NCBI RefSeq assembly: GCF_014650915.1 | Contig: NZ_BMVW01000014.1 | Span: forward strand, 26,126-90,125 | DNA length: 64,000 bases | DNA from: Streptomyces poonensis | GTDB taxonomy: Bacteria; Actinomycetota; Actinomycetes; Streptomycetales; Streptomycetaceae | Direction: 5' to 3' | In this document: positions 43,693-53,400 of the stretch, piece by piece | How positions within the stretch are numbered: the first letter of the stretch is position 1 | Layout of the letters: every line of letters begins with the position of its first letter | Made by a program: the position numbers and the translations under genes | The notes under the pieces: model-generated | The model's input: only the letters and a program-made list of their open reading frames with translations | What the model was told of the DNA's origin: nothing | Database searches by the model: none

Positions 43693-45252
43693 TCACTCGT
43701 CGATGAGGCTGGTGGTGTCGGAGAACTGGGCCAGCCGGAAGACCACGAACTCGGCGGGCTTGACCGGCGAGACGCCGATCTCGCAGACGACCCGGCCCTG
43801 GTCGATGGACTCCTGCGGGTTGTTGTCGCGGTCGCACTTCACATAGAACGCCTCGTCGGCGGTACGGCCGAACAGTGCGCCCCGGCGCCATTCCTCGGTG
43901 AGGAACGCGGTGACGTTGCGGCGGATGCTGGACCACAGCCGGTCGTCGTTGGGCTCGAACACGACCCACTGGGTGCCCAGGAGGATGGACTCCTCCAGGT
44001 AGTTGAACAGGCGGCGCACGTTCAGGTAGCGCCAGGCCGGGTCGGAGGAGAGGGTGCGGGCGCCCCAGATCCGGATGCCGCGGCCGGGGAAGGCCCGGAT
44101 GCAGTTCACGCCGATCGGGTTGAGCAGGTCCTGTTCGCCCTTGCTGAGGCGGAGCTCCAGGTCGACCGCGCCGCGGATCACCTCGTTGGCGGGCGCCTTG
44201 TGCACACCGCGCTCGGCGTCGCTGCGCGCCCACACACCGGCGACGTGACCGCTCGGCGGGACGGTGGTGTTGCGTCCGAGGGCCGGGTCGAAGACCCGCA
44301 CCCACGGGTAGTAGAGGGTGGCGTACCGGGAGTCGTAGCCCGCCTCGTCGTTGCGCCAGGTGCGCACCTGCTGGGCGTTGAGTCCGGGCGGGGCGTCGAG
44401 GACGGCGACGCGGTCGCCCATCTGCTCGCAGTGCGAGATGACGGCGAGCTGCACGGTGCGCACGCCCTCGGCGTCGATGTCGCCGCGCTGGTAGGCGCCC
44501 ATCAGGTCGGGCACCGCGACCATGGTGATCTCGTCGATGGTCTCCAGGCCGCCGAACCCGGTGCGGGCCGCCGCGTCGCCGACGTACTCGGCGGGGTCGA
44601 TGCGGGCCGGCTCGCCGGAGCCGCTGGAGGCGGGGGCGCCGGCGGCGTCGGGGATCGCGAGGGTCTGGGCGGCGGGCCTGGTCTGGGACGCGCCGCGCTG
44701 CTCGGTGACCTCGATCAGCCGGGAGGCGCGGGCCTGGGTGACCCAGTACCCCTTGACGTTCTTGCGGGTGGAGGCGTCGTACGTCTCCGCGACCTGGTCG
44801 CCCTGGCGGACCAGGATCCTGAAGCGGTCCTCCGGCGGGTTCTCGCCGTCGACGTCGGCGACCTCCACCGACACCCCGGTCACGCCCGGCCTGGCCGCGA
44901 TCAGGAAGCCGCCGAGCTCCACCGGCCGCACGGCCTTGTCCTCCCGGCCCCGCTGGGCACCGTTCGCCGACGGGGCGCCGGTCTCGGCCGCTCCGCCGAT
45001 GCGCACCACGTACGCGGCGCCGCCGCCGTTGGAGAAGTACCCGTAGACCGCGTGGGCGAGATAGGTGCCCTCGGTGAAGCCGCCGAACACCTGGGTGTAC
45101 TGGTCCCAGCTGGTGACCAGCGTCGGGGCGTGGAACGGGCCCTGCTCCGCGAAGCCGACGAACGCGGCGACGGCCGTGCCGACCCCTTCGATCGGCCGGG
45201 CACCGGACTGCACCTCCTCCACGTACACGCCCGGGGTGAGGTACGTCGGCAT
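43693..45252 (-). CDS. CIS contractile sheath protein
   Basis: A 519-residue sheath subunit. The N-terminal arm (YLTPGVYVEEVQSGARPIEG, VAAFVGFAEQGPF) and the C-terminal domain (RGIRIWGARTLSS, WRYLNVRRLFNYLEESI, WVVFEPND, FRLAQFSD) are the extended-arm signatures that link sheath rings. It surrounds the tube and shortens to drive injection. First gene of the minus-strand structural operon; the gap 45253-45496 separates it from the divergent DUF4157 gene. Confidence 0.96.
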   Translation of the reverse strand: MPTYLTPGVYVEEVQSGARPIEGVGTAVAAFVGFAEQGPFHAPTLVTSWDQYTQVFGGFTEGTYLAHAVYGYFSNGGGAAYVVRIGGAAETGAPSANGAQRGREDKAVRPVELGGFLIAARPGVTGVSVEVADVDGENPPEDRFRILVRQGDQVAETYDASTRKNVKGYWVTQARASRLIEVTEQRGASQTRPAAQTLAIPDAAGAPASSGSGEPARIDPAEYVGDAAARTGFGGLETIDEITMVAVPDLMGAYQRGDIDAEGVRTVQLAVISHCEQMGDRVAVLDAPPGLNAQQVRTWRNDEAGYDSRYATLYYPWVRVFDPALGRNTTVPPSGHVAGVWARSDAERGVHKAPANEVIRGAVDLELRLSKGEQDLLNPIGVNCIRAFPGRGIRIWGARTLSSDPAWRYLNVRRLFNYLEESILLGTQWVVFEPNDDRLWSSIRRNVTAFLTEEWRRGALFGRTADEAFYVKCDRDNNPQESIDQGRVVCEIGVSPVKPAEFVVFRLAQFSDTTSLIDE

Positions 45253-45496
45253 GCTCGCTCCTTAACGTCCTTGCGGTCACCTGTGTCCAGGCCGAGTCTG
45301 CGGACCGGACCGGCGCGGCGGCAGGGACCCGCGGACCTGCCCGGGGGCAACACATCTGCCTCTACGGACGCCCCACGCTGACCGTCCGGACGTCGCTCAT
45401 CCTTGCCCTCGTGCTGCCCGTCCGGACCTGGACGCCCCGTTCGCCCCCGCGGTGAAGTGGAGAGCCGCAGCACGGGCGCCGACGAGGAGGCAGCGG

Positions 45497-47560
45497 GTGC
45501 AGACTTCCAAGCCGCGCACCGGCCGGACCGAGGACCGACAGCCGGCGCACGGCCAGGCCACCGCCCGGCGGGAGACCTCCGGGAACGGCGCCGCCGTACC
45601 GCCCCCGCTCACGGCCGCCGCGCTCCGGGCCGCCCAGGGCGACGCGGGCAACGCCGCGGTGACCGGCATGATCGCCCGCCGTGCACGTACCACGGACGCC
45701 CCGGAACAGCCCGGCACCGAAGTGCACGACGTCCTGCGCTCGGCCGGCAGACCGCTCGCCGGGCCGCTGCGCACGGAGATGGAGTCCCGGTTCGGCACCG
45801 ACTTCTCCGGCGTACGGCTGCACACCGGCGCCGTGGCGGCCCGCTCGGCCCGTGCCATCGGCGCGCGCGCCTACACCTCGGGCAGCCATGTCGTCCTCGG
45901 CGACGGCGGCGGCGACAAGCACACTCTCGCGCATGAACTCACCCACGTCGTCCAGCAGCGGCAGGGGCCGGTGGCGGGCACGGACCACGGGAACGGCCTG
46001 CGTGTGTCCGACCCTTCGGACCGGTTCGAACGGGAGGCGGAGGCGAACGCGCACCGGATCATGGCGGGCCCCGCGCCCGTGCAACGGGCCGAGGCGGACA
46101 CGGCGGCGTCCGCAGGGACGGCGCTCGCCGGGACGGCGTCCACCGGGGCGGCGTCCTCTCGGTCGGCGGTGATCCAGCGCAAGGGCCACGAGGCGCTCTC
46201 GGGCAAGCTGCCGGCCGCGGGGTCCGGCAGCGGCTCCCTGCCGTCCTTCCTCAAGGCCTGGGGACGCGCGCCCGCGCAGGAGTCCCCCGAACTGACGGCG
46301 ATCCGCCGGGGCATCGAGCGGTACGACGGAGATCCCAAGCGTGAGCCCATGCACTGTCTGCAGCAGCTGCTCGAACTGCTGCTGGCGGTCAGCAACGCCG
46401 AGGAGAACCTCGAAGGGAAGCCCGAGCGGGAGACCAGGCCCGCCAGGGAGTTCCTGACCGCGGCCCGCTCGGCGCTCAAGGCCGAGAACGACCTGGTGAC
46501 CGAACAGATCGGCCGGGACAGCGACTTCCCCGCGGAAGCCCGCGCCCCCTTCGAGGCGATGACCGCGGGCGGCCTGCTCTGGAACGAGGAGACCTGGGCC
46601 GACAGCGCTGTGGCCTTCGCCATGAGCGGGCCGAGCTATTTCCGCGAGCTCTCCGAGATGAACCGGGCCGGTATGGCCAACGACATCAGGACCCGCGGAC
46701 GCCAGGACTGGGTGAGCGACGTCGAGCGGACGCTGGCCGCCGCGCTGCGGCAGAGCGTGCTGTGTCACTACACCAAGGACGAGGAGCGGGCGCGACAGCT
46801 GAGCCGGGCGAACCAGATCAAGTCGAAGACGGAACTGCTGAAGGCGGACCCCGACGCGCCCAACAACTCCGAGGGCTACGACAGACACGTCCTCGCGAAC
46901 GAGGGCTTCGTCTTCTTCTTCCTGGAGGCGCCGGGCAGCGAGTTCCGCGACACCCGGTTCGGGAAGGTCCGTTTCGAGATCCCGCTCGCGGACTCGCCCC
47001 TGGAGTCCCAGGGCTGGCTCATGCTCAGCGACTTCGCCCAGCGGGAGTACCCGACGATCCACGCCAAGCCCACCGACCCCGCGGCAACCAGGAGCCAGCT
47101 GCCCACCCGCAGGGAGAAGATGCCCGCCGAGTTCTCCCTGCCCGTGCGGAACTTCGACCTCGGAGCCGGCAAAGCGGACGTGGACCTCGAGAAGATCCTG
47201 GAGCTGTCCAAGCAGGAGCCGGACGAGCAGCGGGGAAGCCAGATCCTCTACGCCAAGACCCAGGCCGCGGCGGACGAGCACAGCACGATGACCTACGGCT
47301 CCGGCGCCCGGAAGAAGGAGTACAAGGAGCGGCTCCGCTCCAACACGCTGAGGGGCAGGGACATCGTTCCCGGCCTGGTGGACCGCGCGGTGCTGGAGAT
47401 CATGCGGCTGGAGGAGGTCAACCCCGCGCTGGCGGACCGGCTGAAGAACATGTCCGGTACGGAACTGATGAACTTCCTCCTCAAGGACCTCCTGCGTCCG
47501 CAGGCGATGCTGCCCAACAGCGTGGACCTCAGCAAGGCCGTGATGCGGGTCAAGCCCTGA
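45497..47560 (+). CDS. DUF4157 (eCIS core) protein with a possible toxin C-terminus
   Basis: This 687-residue protein is the only plus-strand gene inside the CIS block. Residues about 80-165 form the DUF4157 domain (LRTEMESRFGTDFSGVRLHT, AYTSGSHVVLG), with the metalloprotease-like HELTH at 146-150. VQR (195-197) and IQR (226-228) follow. A helical linker leads to a unique C-terminal region from about 400 to 687. That region starts VLCHYTKDEERARQL and continues NNSEGYDRHVLANEGFVFFF; the HYT motif recalls HYD1-type ADP-ribosyltransferase toxins, but this is tentative. The GTG at 45497 has AGGAGG 6 nt upstream, clearly better than the GTG at 45452. Likely an injected effector. Confidence 0.8.
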   Translation: MQTSKPRTGRTEDRQPAHGQATARRETSGNGAAVPPPLTAAALRAAQGDAGNAAVTGMIARRARTTDAPEQPGTEVHDVLRSAGRPLAGPLRTEMESRFGTDFSGVRLHTGAVAARSARAIGARAYTSGSHVVLGDGGGDKHTLAHELTHVVQQRQGPVAGTDHGNGLRVSDPSDRFEREAEANAHRIMAGPAPVQRAEADTAASAGTALAGTASTGAASSRSAVIQRKGHEALSGKLPAAGSGSGSLPSFLKAWGRAPAQESPELTAIRRGIERYDGDPKREPMHCLQQLLELLLAVSNAEENLEGKPERETRPAREFLTAARSALKAENDLVTEQIGRDSDFPAEARAPFEAMTAGGLLWNEETWADSAVAFAMSGPSYFRELSEMNRAGMANDIRTRGRQDWVSDVERTLAAALRQSVLCHYTKDEERARQLSRANQIKSKTELLKADPDAPNNSEGYDRHVLANEGFVFFFLEAPGSEFRDTRFGKVRFEIPLADSPLESQGWLMLSDFAQREYPTIHAKPTDPAATRSQLPTRREKMPAEFSLPVRNFDLGAGKADVDLEKILELSKQEPDEQRGSQILYAKTQAAADEHSTMTYGSGARKKEYKERLRSNTLRGRDIVPGLVDRAVLEIMRLEEVNPALADRLKNMSGTELMNFLLKDLLRPQAMLPNSVDLSKAVMRVKP

Positions 47561-47606
47561 CAGGGAGCCCTGACAGGGAGTCCTGGGAGGGAGTCCTGAC
47601 AGGGCG
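47555..47606. repeat. Four tandem 13-bp units over the DUF4157 stop codon
   Basis: Two perfect CCCTGACAGGGAG units (47555-47567, 47568-47580) are followed by two variants to 47606. The first unit contains the TGA stop. Each unit is itself a small dyad (CCCTG-A-CAGGG). The array separates convergent genes and could act as a terminator. Confidence 0.85.
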
Positions 47607-47615
47607 CCGCCGGCC

Positions 47616-49790
47616 TCAGGCGCCGGTGGCCTCCGCCAGATACGGCCCGAACTCGCTCTCCAGGACCAGCCGCCCGAGCTTGCGGTACTCCTGGGCGATC
47701 GCGGCCACCGTCTGCCGCATCGTGAGCGGCTGCCCGGACTCCGCCGCGAGGTAGGCCGCGGTCACCGCGCAGGCCCGGATCGAGCCCCCGGCCAGTTCGA
47801 AGCGGTCCGCACAGAAGGCGAGGTCCAGGTCGCCGGCGCGGGGCAGACGGTCCCCCAGGCACCGCTCCCACAGGGCCAGCCGCTGGTCGGCGTCGGGCAC
47901 CGGGAAGTCCGCCACCACGTCCAGGCGGCGCGTGAACGCCTCGTCCAGGTTGGCGCGGAGATTGGTCGTCAGCACCGCGATGCCGTCGAACGACTCCATG
48001 CGCTGCAGCAGGTACGCCGACTCGATGTTGGCGTGCCGGTCGTGCGCGTCCTTCACCTCCGAGCGCTTGCCGAAGATCGCGTCGGCCTCGTCGAAGAGCA
48101 GCACCGCGTTGACCGCCGACGCCTCGGTGAAGATGCGCTCCAGGTTCTTCTCGGTCTCGCCGACGTACTTGTCGACGACCGTGGACAGGTCCACCACATA
48201 CAGGTCCATGCCCAGGTCCGCCGCGACGACCTCGGCGGACATGGTCTTGCCGGTGCCCGACTCGCCCGCGAACAGGGCGATCACGCCGCGCCCGCGACCG
48301 CCGCCGGGCCGCATCCCCCACTGCCCGAGCACCTGCTCGCGGTGACGGGCGCGCAGGGCGAGTTCGCGCAGCCGCCGGTGGGTGGCCGGCGGGAGCACCA
48401 GGTCGTCCCAGCCGACGTCCGGCTCCACCCGGCGGGCCAGCCGGTCCAGCCCCGCGCCGTTCTGCGCGCGTACGGCGGTGCGCAGGTCCTCGGCGCCGAC
48501 CGGGCGGCCCTCGAGGGCCGCCGTGCGCGTCGCCACGTCGGCGGCCCGGCGCAGCTGGCCGGAGTCCAGGCGGTGCGCGGCGACCGCCCGGGCGAGCGCC
48601 TCCGCGTCGCCGGTCACGACGCTGGCGCCGGTCACGACGTCGTCACCGGTCAGGAGGTCGTCACCGGACACGCCGCCGTCACCGGCGGCCGCCCGGCCGA
48701 GGGCGTACCGCCAGCGTGCCGCCTGCCGCTCGGGAGACGGCGGCGGCACGGTCAGGACGACGGGGGTGTCGGCCGCCCACGCCGGGTCCCAGCCGACCGC
48801 GCCGTACGTCAACAGGGGGAGTCCTCGCAGCGCCGCACACAACGCCCGCAGCGTACGGGCCCGTTCGCCGGGCTCCTCGGGCAGCGCCTCCAGCGGGCCG
48901 AGCACGACCCCGGCACCCGTCAGGCGGGCCTCCAGGGCGGCGACCCGGGCGAGCTCGGGTACGTCCCCGGAGCGCCGGGCGAGCGCCGCCGCGTCCAGCA
49001 CGAGCGGGCGCAGCCCGGCCGCGCGCAGGGCGGCCGGGGCCAGCCCCTCGGCGTCGCCGCCCCGGCTGCGCAGGAGGACGAGACCGGCGCCGGTCCCCGC
49101 CGCGGCCGCCGCCCGGTGGACCTCCGCCGCGTCGGCGGTCGGGTCCTCCCGGGCCTCGTCGAGCACCCCGGCGAGCCGGACGTCGGGCCGTACGTCGCCC
49201 AGGAGGTGCGCGGTGACCCGGTCGGGGACCACCAGGACCCGGGACAGCGGCGGCCGTTCCGGCTCGGTGACCTCCACCAGACCGCCCGCGACCAGCGGCG
49301 CTCCCGGGGCGAGCCGGAAGCGGGCGGAGGACGCCCCGGCGAGCCCGCACAGCTCCAGGGCGAGCCCGACCGTGGGCCGACGGCGCGTCAGGTCGTCGTT
49401 GAGGTAGCCGTAGAGCCGTTCGAACCGCGCGTCCAGGTCGGGCGCCACCGCGATCAGGAGCAGGTCCAGGTCCAGCGAGGACAGGCCGAACCGGACGGCG
49501 AGGCCGCCGAGGACGGAACCGGCCGGTGGCCGCCAGGGTTCGTGGGCGGGTACGTCGAGGCCGCCCGGCTCGTCCAGGATGCGGGCCGCCGCCTCGGGTG
49601 TGAGGTACTGGCCCCGGTACGGGTCGTCGGGGTCGGGATCGGCGGCGCGGCGGACCGCCACCGCGTGCCGTACGCGCTCCTCGACCAGACGGAGCCGCGT
49701 CCACAGGTGGTCCACGTCGGCGGGGACGGCTTCGGTGCCGGGGCGGGCGGGGACGCCGTCGGCCACGGCGGTCTCGACAGGGTGAGTCAC
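47616..49790 (-). CDS. CIS AAA+ ATPase
   Basis: A 724-residue AAA+ protein with a non-catalytic N-terminal half (starting DHLWTRLRLVEERVRHAV) and one C-terminal ATPase module. Walker A is GESGTGKT at about 507, Walker B LLFDEAD at about 563, then a sensor-1 LTTNLRANLDEAFTRRLD with arginine finger. Such Afp15-like ATPases are present in nearly all eCIS clusters and are needed for assembly or cargo handling. The GTG start overlaps the DUF4255 stop (GTGA). Confidence 0.93.
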   Translation of the reverse strand: MTHPVETAVADGVPARPGTEAVPADVDHLWTRLRLVEERVRHAVAVRRAADPDPDDPYRGQYLTPEAAARILDEPGGLDVPAHEPWRPPAGSVLGGLAVRFGLSSLDLDLLLIAVAPDLDARFERLYGYLNDDLTRRRPTVGLALELCGLAGASSARFRLAPGAPLVAGGLVEVTEPERPPLSRVLVVPDRVTAHLLGDVRPDVRLAGVLDEAREDPTADAAEVHRAAAAAGTGAGLVLLRSRGGDAEGLAPAALRAAGLRPLVLDAAALARRSGDVPELARVAALEARLTGAGVVLGPLEALPEEPGERARTLRALCAALRGLPLLTYGAVGWDPAWAADTPVVLTVPPPSPERQAARWRYALGRAAAGDGGVSGDDLLTGDDVVTGASVVTGDAEALARAVAAHRLDSGQLRRAADVATRTAALEGRPVGAEDLRTAVRAQNGAGLDRLARRVEPDVGWDDLVLPPATHRRLRELALRARHREQVLGQWGMRPGGGRGRGVIALFAGESGTGKTMSAEVVAADLGMDLYVVDLSTVVDKYVGETEKNLERIFTEASAVNAVLLFDEADAIFGKRSEVKDAHDRHANIESAYLLQRMESFDGIAVLTTNLRANLDEAFTRRLDVVADFPVPDADQRLALWERCLGDRLPRAGDLDLAFCADRFELAGGSIRACAVTAAYLAAESGQPLTMRQTVAAIAQEYRKLGRLVLESEFGPYLAEATGA

Positions 49791-50494
49791 GGCTGGCGAT
49801 CACCCCGGCGGCGGCGTCGTGCGGGGGCGGACGGCCGCTCACGCGGACCGGCGAACCCCTCAGGACCGGGATCCCCTGTCTCCGCGTAGCGCAGCCGACG
49901 CCCCGCCACCGCCTCACCGTCCTCACGCCGGACGGCGGAGCGCACCACGAGCCCCTCCGTCACCGGCGGCGCGGCGGCCCGGCTCACCCCGGCGAGGGGC
50001 GCGCGCACCCGTACCCCGAGCGACGCCTTCAGCTCACCGCCGAGCGCCGACCACACATCGGCGGCGGACGGCGCGTCGGCCGCGGCCCCGGCGGTCTCCA
50101 GGCCCACGGTCAGGCCGAGTTCGGCGAGCGTGCCCGTGAGCAGCCGCTCGGGCAGCACCTCGGTGGCCATCAGCGTGGCCAGTACCTGCGACAGCAGCCG
50201 GTGCTCGTCCTGCGGGCGGCTCGCCCACGCCGTGACCAGGTACGTCAGCTCGAACCAGCGGGGCGGGACGCGCCGCGCCACCACGTGCCCGTCCGCGTCG
50301 TACACCTCGCCGCCACCGCTGCCGCGCCGGGCGGCGTCCTCGCGGATGTCGTACAGGAAGGCGCAGACCGTGGGGCCGGTGCGGCGCGCCGCCCAGTCCC
50401 GGGTGGGGGCGTCGAGGACCACCTCGACGCCCGACGCCTCCAGGCCGGACTCGCCGAGCAGACGGCGCAACCCCTCGTCGACCTCGTGGATCAT
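49787..50494 (-). CDS. CIS DUF4255 (Pvc16/Afp16-like) cap protein
   Basis: A 235-residue DUF4255 protein: IHEVDEGLRRLLGESG, VVLDAPTRDWAARRTGPTVC, FLYDIREDAARR, WFELTYLVTAWASRPQDEHR and LLSQVLATL are family blocks. In Pvc/Afp particles it caps the distal end and ends sheath growth. The C-terminal 40 residues are Arg/Pro-rich. The ATG overlaps the stop of the next upstream gene (ATGA). Confidence 0.92.
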   Translation of the reverse strand: MIHEVDEGLRRLLGESGLEASGVEVVLDAPTRDWAARRTGPTVCAFLYDIREDAARRGSGGGEVYDADGHVVARRVPPRWFELTYLVTAWASRPQDEHRLLSQVLATLMATEVLPERLLTGTLAELGLTVGLETAGAAADAPSAADVWSALGGELKASLGVRVRAPLAGVSRAAAPPVTEGLVVRSAVRREDGEAVAGRRLRYAETGDPGPEGFAGPRERPSAPARRRRRGDRQP

Positions 50495-53400
50495 CGGCGG
50501 GTCACCTCGTCGGGCGGCTGCACGCTGCCGGTGACCACCAGGAAGTCGGTGGTCACCGGCGAGAACCAGGAACCCCGGGCGGTGATGACGCGCGGCCCGG
50601 TCTGGTCCTTGGCGAGGATGAGCAACTGGCCGATGAACGTGCCGTCCGGCTGCGGAACGGTCGGTGCCGCCGCCGCGGTGATCCCCGGCTTCCAGGTGAA
50701 CCGCACCGGCACTCCCGGCGGGAAGTCCTTGCCGCGCACGGAGGTGACGAAGCCGGGCTTGCCGATGTCGGGAACCGCTTCGATACGCGGCTGGAGGATG
50801 CGCAGCCGCTCCCGGGCGGTGTTGTCGCTCCGGTCGGCGTCCGTGCCGGTGGTGGTGAGGTTGCCAGTGGCGTTGCCGGTCAGTGCCTTGTCGGGGCTGA
50901 GGACGACCCGGACCACGGTCCTCTCGCCGGGCTCCAGGTCCGGCAGCGCGCACACCCAGGAGGCGTCGCAGCCCGGCGGCGGTCCGTTGTCCGGGACGCC
51001 CGCGGGCAGGCCGATACGCAGCCGCAGCCCGGTGGCCAGCGCGTTGCGGCCGTTGCGCACGGTGTACGTCACCACGACGCGCCCGCCGACGTAGCCGGGG
51101 TTCGGCTGGGCCGTGACGCGCACTCCGGGTCCGGCCGCGGGTTCCTCCGGCTCCGGGGGCACGGCGGGCGGCCGGGGCGTCGTGGGCGGTGCGGAGGTGG
51201 GCGGCGCCGGGGTCGTGGGCGGTCTTGATGTCGGTGGCGGAGTCGTCGGCGGCCCGGTGGTCGGCGTGGGGGTGGGCGAGGGCGAGGGCGGCGGGGCCTC
51301 GCGCACCGGTACCACGGTGCGGCCGGAGTTGTCGCTGGGCTGCGGGTCCAGGACGGTGCCGGCGACCGACCAGCCGACCGGCGCGTCACCGGGGGTGACT
51401 CCGGTGAGGGTCACGTCCACCGGGACGGTGGTGCCGGGCTCCACCACGCCGACGTCGCACTGGAGGGAGGCGGCGTCGCAGGTGTCCTTGGGCCAGGTCA
51501 TCCCGGTGATCTGCACGCCGGGCGGCGGAGCGACGGTCAGCCGGGTGCCGGGGGAGGCGGCGGGACCGTTGTTGACGACGTCGACGCGGATCGTGGCGGA
51601 GTCGCCGACGGTGACCTCCGGGGCGGTGCCGGGCGCCCGGACCGCGAGGTCCACGGACTGCTGGACGCCGGGCTCCTTCTGCCGGCCCGGGAGACCGGTG
51701 GTGAGCGGGGTCAGGTCGCCGGACGCGATGTCCAAGTGGTTCAGTTTCTCGGGGGCGTTGATGGGGAGGCCGGCCCGGGAGCTGAACACCAGGCCGGTGC
51801 CGTCGGCCGTCCAGGCGGCGTCGCGCGGCTGGTACGGGCCGGTCGCCGAGGTGTCCGGCAGCTCCTGCCGGCAGGCGTCGGGGCGGCCGCGGGCGGTGGT
51901 CGGCAGCAGTACCTGGCAGCTGTTGTCCGACAGGGAGGCCAGGAGGATGCCGTTGCGTGCGTCGGCCCGGCCGCCGCGGTTGAAGGCGATGCTCAGCCCG
52001 TCCGGGGAGAACGCCGGGCTGTCGTCGACGACTTGGCAGCCGGGCGGGCAGACCGTGGCGCTCAGGTCCTGCTGCTGGTCGAGGTCGTCCTGCTGGTCGA
52101 GGTCGTCGACGAGCACCGTCCAGACGTGCTTGTTGCCGCCGCTCCCGGAGGCCGCGTGGTTGCGGGTGAAGGCCAGGGTGGTGCCGTCGGAGGACCAGGT
52201 GGGCTGGGCGTCCTGCCCTTGGAGCTCCACCTCCGGTGGCACGACCTCGCCCGTGATCTCCCCGGTGGCCACGTCCGCGACGAGGATACGGCTCTCTCGC
52301 GCGGCGTCGCCGACACCGCCCGGTGAGATCCGGGTGAAGGCGAGGCGCCTGCCGTCCGGGGAGAACGTCGGGTCGGTGTCCCAGTCCGCCGGGTCTCGTC
52401 CCTTGAGCGGCAGGAGTTCCTCGTTCGAGCCATCGGCGTCGACCATGTAGATCCGCTGGACGCGGCGGCCCTCGTCGTCGTCCTCGAAGCGGGTGAACAC
52501 GATCCGGCGGCCGTCGGGGGTGTAGTTCTGCCGCTCGGTCCAGGGGTCGAACTCGGCGGAGGTCGGCCGGAACAGCGGATCCTCGGTGGGATCGGTGCTG
52601 GTGTCGGCCTTCGGGTCCTCCCTGAGGAGCGGCCGCAGCCCCAGGTCACGGGGGTCGGCCCCGTCCGACCGGACGTCCTGGAGGGTCACCTCGTTCGGTT
52701 TCTGCGCCGTGACACGCTCCACCACCGGCCGGCCGCCGTCGGCCGAACCGAGCCAGGTGGGCGAGAGGACCTCCCTGTTCTCGTCGAGCACCACCTCGGG
52801 ATCGCTGTTCCGGTGCTGCTCCGCCCTGTACACATGGTCCCAGTTGCTCGGGCAGGTACAGGTGACCTCAGGACTCAGGAACAGCAACCTGTCCCCGTCG
52901 GGCATCCACGCCGCCCCGCGGGCATGCCACTGCGCGTACGAGCCCCCGAGCCACGGTCCGTCGGTGTCACCGTCCGTCATCCGCAGCCGGGGCTCGCCCC
53001 CCTCGGCGGTGGCGGTGTACGCGATCCGGTCCTGGTGCTCCGCGTCGTCGACCGGGTTCCACACCGGTTCGGTGGCCGCGCCGTTCGCGGGGTCGGTGAT
53101 CCGGGAGGCGGCGCCGCCGTCCAGGGGCCGTACGTAGACCTGCTGTCCGACCGACGGGTCGCTGTCGCTGGAGTACGCCAGGCGCTCCCCGTCCGGGGAG
53201 ACCGTCGGCCACTCCTCGTCCGAGGCCGTGTCGGTGAGCTGGGTCAAGTCGTCGCCGTCGGTACGGATCGACCACAGGTCGCGCTGTTCCCGCCCGCCCG
53301 GGCCACCGGGTCCGGCCGAGTCGAACACCACGGCGTCGCCGTCCGGCGTCAGCCGGGGGTGCGCCACGTCCATGCCTGTGGTGAGACGGAGTACCGAACC

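Noticed and set aside
43678..45381. Plus-strand 567-codon frame opposite the sheath gene
   Set aside because: It is antisense to a confidently identified sheath gene and has no domain signature.
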